Of a stretch of DNA of 43,802 nucleotides, positions 36,689 to 43,670 are shown in pieces. The notes below the pieces were generated by a model. The model had not been told where the DNA came from and made no database searches. It saw only the letters and a list, made by a program, of their open reading frames with translations. The stretch covers positions 1 through 43,802 of the forward strand of contig JAJCXN010000036.1 of the NCBI GenBank assembly GCA_029263415.1. Direction: 5' to 3'. How positions within the stretch are numbered: position 1 is the stretch's first letter; each line of letters begins with the position of its first letter. The translations under genes were made by a program, and so were the position numbers. Source of the DNA: Acidobacteriota bacterium. Its GTDB lineage: Bacteria; Acidobacteriota; Thermoanaerobaculia; Multivoradales; Multivoraceae.

Positions 36689-36847
36689 TGTCTTTGCCCT
36701 TCTCGCGATAACCGTGTGGTGTTGGCCGTGATGGTCTGTTCGTGGAAGGGCGATGTTAGCGGCTCACGCCCTTTACCCAATCGCTCGGGTCCACGTCGCT
36801 CTGCTAGCGTTGGCCATCCCGCAAGAATTCAACTGGAAGCCAAAGTC

Positions 36848-38383
36848 ATGAAGAAGCGATTGTCTCCTGCCGCCCTCTGCGTTGTCCTGCTCGTCAGCCT
36901 CTCAACTTCGGTCCTCGCCCAACCTGAGGAGAAGAAGAAAGCGAAGCCGCAACGACCTGACCCGACAGCTTCGAACTGGACCACTAGCCACTCGATGAGC
37001 ATCGACGGGACCAAGGTCGAGTACGACGCGACCGTCGGCAGCATCATCCTGCGCGACACCGAAGAGAAGCCGAGCGCGGAGCTCTTCTACACCGGCTACT
37101 TCCGCACCAATGCCGATGACGCTGCACCTCGCCCACTGATTTTCAGCTTCAACGGTGGCCCCGGCTCAGCCAGCTTCTGGTTGCACATGGGAATCATGGG
37201 ACCCAAGCGTGTGGTCACTGAAGAGGTCGGGCCGCAGGCCGCACCACCCTACGAGATGGTCGACAACCAATACACCTTGCTCGACATCGCCGACATCATC
37301 ATGCTCGACCCGGTCGGCACCGGCTTGAGTCGCCCTGCTGGTGAAGCTGAGGGCAAAGATTTCTGGGGCATCGACGAAGACGCGGCCTCGTTGACTCAGT
37401 TCATCCGGCGCTTCTTGAGCCAATACAAGAGATGGAACTCACCGCGCTATCTGCTCGGTGAAAGTTACGGCACCACCCGCTCCGCGGTGCTCGCTACGCA
37501 TCTGCAACGCTCCAACATCGATCTCAACGGCATCGTCTTGGTGTCGTCCGTCCTCGACTTCGCGACTATCGGCTTTCCCGAAGGCTCGGTGGTGCCGTAT
37601 GTCACCAATGTGCCCTCCTATGCCGTCACCTCCGCATATCTCGACGCATTGCCCGGCGGCAAGCCAGCGGACCACGCTGCATTCATGAACGAGGTCGAGC
37701 AGTGGGCGATCACCGACTACGCAACAGCTCTGTTGGCCGGCAGCGCCGTCGACCCCGCTCACCGCGCCAAGGTGCTCAATGACATGCACCTCTACACCGG
37801 GTTGAGCAAGGAATACCTCGACAAGAGCAACCTCCGCGTCAGTGCTCCGGAGTACCAACAGGAACTCCTGCGCGACAAGGGCCTGCTCGTAGGTCGTCTC
37901 GACGCCCGCTTCACTGGTCCTAGCGGCGATGTGCTCAACACCCGCCCCTCACATGATCCACAATCCACGGCGATCAGCTCCGCTTACACGTCGATCTTCA
38001 ATACCTACCTCCGCGACCAACTCGGCTATGACGGCGATCGCGAGTACGTGCCCAGCGGCATGGCGCGGCCGTGGAACTGGGAGCGTCAAGGTGGAGCCCG
38101 TTCATTCTCACGCGGAGCAATCCCCAACGTTGCGCCAGATCTGGCACGGGCTCTCACCCGTAACCCGCGCCTCGAAGTGCTGTTGATTAACGGGATCTAC
38201 GACCTCGCCACGCCCTACTTCGCTGCAGTGTGGACCATGGACAGTCTGAATCTGCCGCCCGATCTGCGCGACAACATCGAACGCGCGGACTTCGCGGCCG
38301 GGCACATGATGTACGTTGAGGAATCACTTCTCGAACAGTGGCGCACCACGCTCGCGAGCTTTGTTGAACGCACATCGCACTGA
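36848..38383 (+). CDS. exported S10-family serine carboxypeptidase
   Basis: 511 residues from the ATG at 36848, which begins a typical signal peptide (M-K-K-R ... S-T-S-V-L-A-Q). The S10 core is clear: oxyanion segment F-N-G-G-P-G-S-A-S-F, nucleophile Ser206 in G-E-S-Y-G, catalytic Asp in G-I-Y-D-L-A-T-P, and His in A-G-H-M-M-Y near the C-terminus. A Lys-rich patch follows the signal peptide. Bacterial S10 enzymes remove C-terminal residues from peptides in the periplasm. Together with the M1 enzyme and the DUF885 lipoproteins this suggests a proteinaceous diet. It is divergent from the amidohydrolase gene. Confidence 0.93.
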   Translation: MKKRLSPAALCVVLLVSLSTSVLAQPEEKKKAKPQRPDPTASNWTTSHSMSIDGTKVEYDATVGSIILRDTEEKPSAELFYTGYFRTNADDAAPRPLIFSFNGGPGSASFWLHMGIMGPKRVVTEEVGPQAAPPYEMVDNQYTLLDIADIIMLDPVGTGLSRPAGEAEGKDFWGIDEDAASLTQFIRRFLSQYKRWNSPRYLLGESYGTTRSAVLATHLQRSNIDLNGIVLVSSVLDFATIGFPEGSVVPYVTNVPSYAVTSAYLDALPGGKPADHAAFMNEVEQWAITDYATALLAGSAVDPAHRAKVLNDMHLYTGLSKEYLDKSNLRVSAPEYQQELLRDKGLLVGRLDARFTGPSGDVLNTRPSHDPQSTAISSAYTSIFNTYLRDQLGYDGDREYVPSGMARPWNWERQGGARSFSRGAIPNVAPDLARALTRNPRLEVLLINGIYDLATPYFAAVWTMDSLNLPPDLRDNIERADFAAGHMMYVEESLLEQWRTTLASFVERTSH

Positions 38384-38410
38384 TCTCCGCCTCTAAAGCG
38401 GCCTGGTCCT

Positions 38411-38614
38411 GTGACAGCGGACGATTCTTGGCTCGAGATGCGCCAGCTCTTTGAGGAGTTGGTGGATCTTCCCGTGGCCGAACGAAGCCTCGCATTGAGC
38501 GATCTGCGGACGAAGAATCCTGGACCCGCGAGCCAGGTGCCGTCGTTGATCCTCTCTGAGAGTGAAGCCGTTCAGCGCTACCGAAGCCGCCGACCTTTCC
38601 GTAGCGACCGTTGA
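38411..38614 (+). pseudogene. possible remnant of a Ser/Thr kinase N-terminal leader
   Basis: A 67-residue ORF starting with GTG. Residues 7-35 (W-L-E-M-R-Q-L-F-E-E-L-V-D-L-P-V-A-E-R) resemble the conserved leader of Acidobacteriota kinases, which reads roughly W-x-x-x-x-x-L-F-x-x-A-L-x-L-P-x-x-E-R. The kinase domain that should follow is absent. It is a likely remnant of a deleted gene; a small independent protein is possible. Confidence 0.4.
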
Positions 38615-38702
38615 GCGTCGCTTGCGGTTTGCCAAAGCGTGGTTGCATCGCGAACTGAGCAGTTAGCCCGAGCCAGACTTGCCCGGGCTGCTTCCGACGG
38701 TC

Positions 38703-39116
38703 CTATCCGCGTTGCCCTGCGATCTCGACTGCGACCTCAAAGGCCACATGCCGATCCAACGTGTGCCAGACCGAGCAGTACTTCTCTTTCGAAAGAGCCA
38801 CGGCCCGCTCGACCTTCTCGCGCAGCCGATCACTCGGTTCTTTGGCCGTCACCTTGACCACCATGGTGTAGCCAATGAAGCAGCGTGGGGGATCCTCCGC
38901 CCGCTGCCCCTCCACCTCGACTTCGAGATCACTCAACTCAACTCGTCCCTTCTCAAGGATCATGGCGATATCGATCCCCATACAACCAGCCAAGGCACCG
39001 AGCACGACCTGCATCGGCCCCGCCTCAGTTGCTGACTCACCATCCAGCACAATCGGTGCGCCGTCGACCTCTCCCTCGAAACGCTGCCCACCGTGCCACC
39101 TGATCTTGGTCTTCAA
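38703..39116 (-). CDS. OsmC-family peroxiredoxin-like protein
   Basis: 137 residues from a TTG at 39116, selected because AAGGAG lies 6 bases upstream and the first strand (K-T-K-I-R-W-H-G-G) then starts normally. The two redox Cys of the OsmC/Ohr fold are Cys45 (A-G-C-M-G-I-D-I) and Cys114 (K-Y-C-S-V). OsmC proteins reduce organic hydroperoxides in the cytoplasm through these cysteines. The subgroup with G-C-M-G-I-D is closer to YhfA-type OsmC than to Ohr. It is divergent from the acyl-CoA synthetase gene, and the region between them carries short repeats. Confidence 0.92.
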   Translation of the reverse strand: MKTKIRWHGGQRFEGEVDGAPIVLDGESATEAGPMQVVLGALAGCMGIDIAMILEKGRVELSDLEVEVEGQRAEDPPRCFIGYTMVVKVTAKEPSDRLREKVERAVALSKEKYCSVWHTLDRHVAFEVAVEIAGQRG

Positions 39117-39122
39117 CTCGCT

Positions 39123-39128
39123 CTCCTT
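39123..39128 (-). promoter_or_regulatory. ribosome-binding site that fixes the OsmC TTG start
   Basis: AAGGAG on the coding strand is 6 bases before the TTG at 39116. The in-frame ORF continues upstream through the 20-bp direct repeat, which makes longer starts unlikely. Confidence 0.75.
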
Positions 39129-39191
39129 GTGGCGCGCGACTGGGCGCTCCACAGAAATCCGTGTGAGCGAAGTCTCGCACAGGCCACTACC

Positions 39192-39231
39192 TTCCCTGCC
39201 AAACTTCGAGCTTCCCTGCCAAACTTCGAGC
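39192..39231. repeat. perfect 20-bp direct repeat, two adjacent copies
   Basis: CTTCCCTGCCAAACTTCGAG occurs at 39192-39211 and again at 39212-39231. It lies in the OsmC/acyl-CoA synthetase divergent region and could arise from slippage or act as a tandem operator. Confidence 0.9.
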
Positions 39232-39290
39232 ACTCTCGCCCGAGGAGCTGCGAGCTGGTCGCACGTCGCGGCAGCAGCCGCAGGGCAGCT

Positions 39291-39328
39291 ACGGAAACGG
39301 CAACGGCAACGGCAACGGCAACGAGCAG
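39291..39328. repeat. hexamer microsatellite (ACGGCA)n
   Basis: About five to six units of ACGGCA (first one ACGGAA). It sits 120 bases upstream of the acyl-CoA synthetase start and could shift promoter spacing by slippage. Confidence 0.85.
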
Positions 39329-39450
39329 AACCTTCAGTCGATCGCCAGCCAGCAACGCTGTTATAACTCTGCCTCGGTTTCGCCTGTGGCCTTCCTCACC
39401 CCGTGCCAGAACTTCGAACCTCAGCTCCCCTCAGCAAAAGGAACCATGCG

Positions 39451-40998
39451 ATGCCCATGCAGCACTACGACTGGAGCCGCGCCCAAGCTCGTCGTCTCCC
39501 CAACAAGATCGCGATCATCGATCACGCAACCGGGCGGCAACTCTCCTACGCTGAACTCGACAAGCGCGCAAGTGCGCTCGCTGCAAGCTTGCAGAATGCC
39601 GGCATTCGCAAGTCAGACCGCGTCGCGCTCCTTGCTCTCAATGGGCCAGAACACTTCGAGCTTGAATTCGCGTGCGCCAAGATCGGCGCAATCTCAGTTC
39701 CCCTCAACTGGCGCCTGACCGAGAACGAGCTCACCTACATCGTCGGTGACTGTTCACCAAAGGTGCTGGTACACAGTGGCGAGTTCGCTGGGGTCGCAAC
39801 CGCGCTCCAGGGCAGGTGCGATATCCAACAGTTGTTCAAGATCGACCCGGCCAGCGCCACGACGACCTACGAAGCCGCGATCACCGAAGGCCTCGGTCTT
39901 ACTTATGAACCCGTGATTCAAACTCACGACGACGTGACCATGATCATGTACACATCTGGAACAACCGGCCACCCCAAGGGCGCGATGATCACCCACGGGA
40001 TGAACTTCATCAATTGCGTTAACACTGGCATCCCCGCGCGCATTACTCCGGATACCGTGCAACTCGTGGTGTTGCCGTTGTTTCACACGGGCGGGCTCAA
40101 CTGCTACGCCAATCCCGTGCTCCATGCCGGCGGTAAAGTTGTGATCTGTCGCGAGTTCGAACCGGGGCAGTCGCTCGACCTAATCAACGATCCCGCACTA
40201 GGTATCACTCACCTCTTCGCGGTGCCGGCGCCTTACCAGTTCATGATGAACCATCCGAAGTTCGCAGCAACCGACCTTAGCCGCATCGTCACCGCCGGAG
40301 TCGGTGGCGCACCCTGCGCCGAGATCATTCTCGAGACCTGGCAGGCCCGCGGAGTTCGCATGAGTCAAGGCTGGGGCATGACTGAGACCAGCCCTGGCGG
40401 CAGCGGTCTGGATCCAGACGATGCTGTTCGCAAACTCGGATCGTGCGGCAAAACAGTGCTTCACTCCGAGATCAAGATCGTCGACGACGAAGGAGAGGAA
40501 GTCCCAGCCGGCGTCGCCGGGGAACTCCTGATCAAGGGACCCAACGTCACCCCCGGCTACTGGAACAAACCGGAAGCCACCGCCTCGTCCTTCGTGGACG
40601 GCTGGCTGAAAACTGGAGACGCCGCGAAGTTCGACGACGAGGGTTTTTTGTACATCGTGGATCGGTGGAAGGACATGTACATCTCCGGCGGCGAGAACGT
40701 CTACCCGGCAGAGGTTGAAAACGTGATCTACCAGTTAGAAGCGGTCGCCGAGGCTGCCGTCATCGGCATTCCGCACGAGCGCTGGGGAGAGACCGGAAAA
40801 GCAGTGATTGTTGTCAAAGATGAGTACAAGCTCGACGAGCATCGGGTCATCGCTCACTGTCTCGAGAACCTCGCCAAGTTCAAGATCCCTGAGACCGTGG
40901 AATTCGTTGATGCCCTCCCCCGCAACGCCACCGGCAAGGTGCTCAAGCGCACTCTCCGGGAGCAGTTCCTCGGCAGCGACGCACCAGCGATCAGCTGA
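39451..40998 (+). CDS. acyl-CoA synthetase (AMP-forming, FadD-like)
   Basis: 515 residues from the ATG at 39451, seven bases after GGAA in AAAAGGAACC; in-frame codons upstream look non-coding. It activates a fatty or aromatic acid through acyl-AMP. The phosphate loop Y-T-S-G-T-T-G-H-P-K-G is present. So are G-M-T-E, the hinge region D-R-W-K-D-M-Y-I-S-G-G-E-N, and the catalytic Lys in N-A-T-G-K-V near the C-terminus. It is only distantly related to the synthetase at 6169-7752. The selenoprotein methyltransferase gene follows after 123 bases; whether they share a transcript is not clear. Confidence 0.93.
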   Translation: MPMQHYDWSRAQARRLPNKIAIIDHATGRQLSYAELDKRASALAASLQNAGIRKSDRVALLALNGPEHFELEFACAKIGAISVPLNWRLTENELTYIVGDCSPKVLVHSGEFAGVATALQGRCDIQQLFKIDPASATTTYEAAITEGLGLTYEPVIQTHDDVTMIMYTSGTTGHPKGAMITHGMNFINCVNTGIPARITPDTVQLVVLPLFHTGGLNCYANPVLHAGGKVVICREFEPGQSLDLINDPALGITHLFAVPAPYQFMMNHPKFAATDLSRIVTAGVGGAPCAEIILETWQARGVRMSQGWGMTETSPGGSGLDPDDAVRKLGSCGKTVLHSEIKIVDDEGEEVPAGVAGELLIKGPNVTPGYWNKPEATASSFVDGWLKTGDAAKFDDEGFLYIVDRWKDMYISGGENVYPAEVENVIYQLEAVAEAAVIGIPHERWGETGKAVIVVKDEYKLDEHRVIAHCLENLAKFKIPETVEFVDALPRNATGKVLKRTLREQFLGSDAPAIS

Positions 40999-41121
40999 AG
41001 GAACTTTCCTTCAAGAGACCTGTAACCTGCCCAGCAGATCTTCCTTAGCAAACAGGTGAAGGCCAGAAACCGCGCGATCGCGAGCCCGGGGCCTCTCACC
41101 AACGCTTGAAGGAACACATCC

Positions 41122-41907
41122 ATGGCTCTGCAATGTCCGATTGGTCTCGACGTCAACCAGCTCCGCCAGGAGATCAAAGATGTCTACTCGCAAGTCGCGG
41201 TCGCACCAAACGGCGACTTCCACTTTCATCGCGGCCCTGAATACGCCGCCTCCAAGCTCGGCTACGACGCCTCAGAACTCAACGAACTGCCCACCGCCGC
41301 CACCGCCTCGTTCGCTGGCGTAGCTAACCCACTCGCAATCGACGAGCTCGCGCCTGGCGAGACGATCGTTGACCTCGGCTGCGGCGCAGGCATGGACATC
41401 CTCCTCGCCAGCAAGCGTGTCGGCCCAGCGGGCCAAGCCATCGGTGTCGACATGACCGACGAGATGCTCGCCAGCACCACCAACTCCGCCGCCGAAATGG
41501 GCGCAATCAACGCGCAGGCTCGCAAGGGAGACCTCACCGCGCTCCCGATCGAAGACGGCACCGTCGATGTCGCTATCTCCAACGGTGTCTTGAACCTTGC
41601 CCCTGACAAGAACGCCGCCTTCTCCGAAATCAAACGCATCCTCAAACCCGGCGGCCGCCTTCTGCTCGGCGACATCATCATGAACCGCGAGCTCAGCGAA
41701 GACGCCAGAAACGACATCGACCTGTGGACCGGCTGAATCGCCGGCGCTCTGCAGTCTGCAGAGCTCGTTCAGCTGCTTGAAGGCCTAGGCTTCGTCGATG
41801 TCCGGGAAGTCCGTCGCTTCGACGCCTTTGCCGAAACCTCCAAAGAACACATTGCCCGCAAGTTCGGCGTCGAAGGAGCCAACTTCTTCGCGCGACGCCC
41901 GATCTAG
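41122..41907 (+). CDS. ArsM-like SAM-dependent methyltransferase selenoprotein (in-frame UGA = Sec205)
   Basis: Read conventionally the protein stops after 204 residues at the UGA 41734-41736. In the same frame it continues 56 codons to TAG at 41905, giving 261 residues. The SAM loop V-D-L-G-C-G-A-G-M-D is at 83-92. The UGA lies in D-L-W-T-G-U-I-A-G-A-L, which aligns with L-W-G-E-C-L-G-G-A-L of human AS3MT (Cys206). The following residues (E-L-V-Q-L-L-E-G-L-G-F ... A-N-F-F-A-R-R-P) are the normal end of the fold. The other As-binding Cys (S-N-C-V of AS3MT) is Gly155 here, so arsenite may not be the substrate. GAAGGA lies 9 bases before the ATG. A SECIS-like hairpin follows the UGA. Confidence 0.9.
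41746..41764 (+). promoter_or_regulatory. predicted bacterial SECIS hairpin of the ArsM-like selenoprotein
   Basis: GCTCTGCA-GTC-TGCAGAGC is a perfect 8-bp stem with a 3-base loop. The loop begins 17 bases after the UGA. The apex TGCA-GTC-TGCA is nearly that of E. coli fdhF (TGCA-GGTC-TGCA as I recall it), where the spacing is about 18 bases. It is therefore a very good candidate for SelB binding. Confidence 0.85.
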
Positions 41908-42009
41908 AAGCAACGCTTGTCCAACGAGACGCAAGCTTCGTGCCGAAGAACCTCTCGGTGAAGGCGTGAGTCCCCAACTCATACCTTCAACTCCACCCTT
42001 CACAACAGT

Positions 42010-42143
42010 GGGGCGAAACCCCCTTTACCCCATCAACATAGGGCCAACGCTGGCCAACGCCTAAAACTCGCCAGCCAAAGCGGGGTGATCGATCGCGCTG
42101 CTGGCGAGCGAGTGCGCCAGGCGGGAGTGTGAGGCCTCCCGCC
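42010..42143. terminator. two hairpins in the region between methyltransferase and enoyl-CoA hydratase genes
   Basis: GGGG-CGAAA-CCCC at 42010-42022 is followed by CTTTA. GGCGGGAG and CTCCCGCC at 42120-42143 form a perfect 8-bp stem. Both lie between two convergent genes and may end transcription. The 41908-42309 stretch has no supported gene. Confidence 0.45.
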
Positions 42144-42309
42144 GGGCTACACCTGTCCGTTCAACAGGCGGGTGAAGCCGGGGCGCATGAGACGAGTTTT
42201 CCTGCTGCCGAGGGTAGCAACAGGGCGTGCGGGAGCGCCGCGATCGCACTAGCCCTTGCACAAGACGACATCAGCTTTCTACGATTTCGACCTCCCGCTA
42301 CCGCCAACT

Positions 42310-43134
42310 TCACCGTCCCGCGAACACCGGCTCCTGCTTAGCCACAAACGCCTTTACCGCCCCCGCATGATCCTCGGTCTGCCCACAATGAATATGGTGC
42401 GTCGCCTCCATATCCAAGCACTCCGTCATCTCCCCACCCATCGCACGATTCAAGTTCTCCTTCATGTACCTATACGCAACTGCTGGCCCCTTGGCCAACC
42501 TCCCAGCGATCTCAGCCGTCTTTGCCTCCAACTCCTCCTGCTCGCATACCCAGTTGACTAGACCCAAGCTCAAAGCTTCCTGTGCCGACACCCGATCTGA
42601 CAAGAAGTAGAGTTCCCGCGCCTTGGCCGAACCGATCAACTGCGTCATGAAGTAGGTCCCACCGTAGTCGCCAGAAAAGCCCACCCGCGCGAACGCGGTG
42701 GTCATGATCGCCTTACTCGACATGACCCTGAGATCACACGCCAGCGCCAACGCCAACCCGGCTCCAGCCGCAGCGCCCGGCAATGCGGCGATTGTCGGCT
42801 TCGGCATCGAGAACAACTTGCCTGCCGTCTCTCGCTGGTTGATCCGTTGCTGATGAATCGCAGCATCGATGGTGGCGTCACCGACAGTGCCATCCCCTGC
42901 AGCGGCCATCCCCTTCACGTCGCCACCCGCGCAGAAACCGCGACCCGCACCGGTGAGCACCACGCAGCGAACCTCCGCATCCACTTCGACCAACGCGAGA
43001 GTGTCTTGCAATGCCGCGTTCATCTCACCGGACATGGCATTCAGTGCTTGTGGACGGTTCAGGGTCAGCGTGGCCACGCCATCGCTCTTGTGGGCCAACA
43101 GATGTTCGGTTCCGGTTTCAATTCGATCTGACAT
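42310..43134 (-). CDS. enoyl-CoA hydratase/isomerase family protein
   Basis: 274 residues from the ATG at 43134, which has AGGAG before it; the open frame extends 16 codons further. It is a crotonase-fold enzyme acting on acyl-CoA thioesters. Oxyanion-hole residues are visible in F-C-A-G-G-D-V-K-G-M and in P-G-A-A-A-G-A-G-L-A-L. The position of the second catalytic Glu reads G-D-Y-G, so it may be an isomerase or another crotonase rather than a strict hydratase. It fits the window's acyl-CoA metabolism but stands alone on this strand. An 8-bp repeat lies 61 bases upstream. Confidence 0.92.
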   Translation of the reverse strand: MSDRIETGTEHLLAHKSDGVATLTLNRPQALNAMSGEMNAALQDTLALVEVDAEVRCVVLTGAGRGFCAGGDVKGMAAAGDGTVGDATIDAAIHQQRINQRETAGKLFSMPKPTIAALPGAAAGAGLALALACDLRVMSSKAIMTTAFARVGFSGDYGGTYFMTQLIGSAKARELYFLSDRVSAQEALSLGLVNWVCEQEELEAKTAEIAGRLAKGPAVAYRYMKENLNRAMGGEMTECLDMEATHHIHCGQTEDHAGAVKAFVAKQEPVFAGR

Positions 43135-43194
43135 GGTTTCTCCTGGTTTGAGTTTGCAGCGGCCGATGCTAACCAATCCCATGCACTTGGAAAT

Positions 43195-43226
43195 CTCTAG
43201 GGCTCTAGGGCTCTAGGGCTCTAGGG
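43195..43226. repeat. 8-bp tandem repeat CTCTAGGG, four perfect units
   Basis: Four identical copies lie just upstream of the enoyl-CoA hydratase gene, between it and the transposase fragment. Copy number could vary by slippage. The rest of 43227-43478 shows no supported gene. Confidence 0.9.
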
Positions 43227-43466
43227 CAATAGCGACATCAATTGACCAGGATGTCGAGGTCCAGAAGATCCATCACTTCGATTGGCGCGTGCGAGTAGCG
43301 ACCAGGCCAAGCTGTGCACCGCCAAGGATAAGTACGAGTCCAAGACTCTGCAATCTCGTGGTCCTAGGCAATCTTTGAAGCTGGTGAACCCCTGGAAGAG
43401 GCGTCGGGCCAGTTTAAAGAGTCGTCACTTTGCGCGAGTCCATCGCCCCTCCGCGTCTATGTACGT

Positions 43467-43472
43467 GGAGGG
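43467..43472 (+). promoter_or_regulatory. ribosome-binding site of the Y1 transposase gene
   Basis: GGAGGG six bases before the ATG at 43479. It shows that the short fragment downstream is the true 5' end of a gene. Confidence 0.75.
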
Positions 43473-43478
43473 ATAATC

Positions 43479-43670
43479 ATGCACCCAGTTCGCTTCCTCA
43501 ACGGCGCGCAAGAGAACGGCAAGAGTACCGTCGAGATCACAGCGAAGACGCTTCAAGGTCGATTCCTGCTCAAGCCAGATACCCACGTCACCAGCATCAT
43601 CATCGGCGTCATCGCGCGTGCGAAGCAGCGCTTCGGCGTCGAAGTGCACGCACACGTCGCACTCAGGTAA
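43479..43670 (+). pseudogene. 5' fragment of a Y1 (IS200/REP-type) transposase, interrupted by a group II intron
   Basis: 62 native residues (T-L-Q-G-R-F-L-L-K-P-D ... I-I-I-G-V-I-A-R-A-K-Q-R-F-G-V-E-V-H-A-H-V-A-L) match the N-terminal half of the Y1_Tnp tyrosine-transposase family. The next residues should be S-N-H-x-H, the metal-binding motif. Instead, after GCACTCAG (Ala, Leu and the first two bases of Ser) the frame runs into GTAA and stops. The break coincides exactly with the predicted 3' end of an antisense group II intron at 43667. Relatives of this family mobilise REP-type palindromes, and such palindromes occur in this window. Confidence 0.75.

Noticed and set aside
38703-39116. OsmC as a third selenoprotein
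   Set aside because: Both redox positions are encoded as Cys and the frame ends normally with TAG.
41734-41736. The methyltransferase as a simple truncated pseudogene
   Set aside because: The frame continues with normal family sequence to TAG at 41905, the stop replaces a conserved Cys, and a SECIS-like stem follows at the correct distance.
42310-43134. A fatty-acid operon linking acyl-CoA synthetase, methyltransferase and enoyl-CoA hydratase
   Set aside because: The hydratase gene lies on the opposite strand and is separated by 400 non-coding bases with hairpins.
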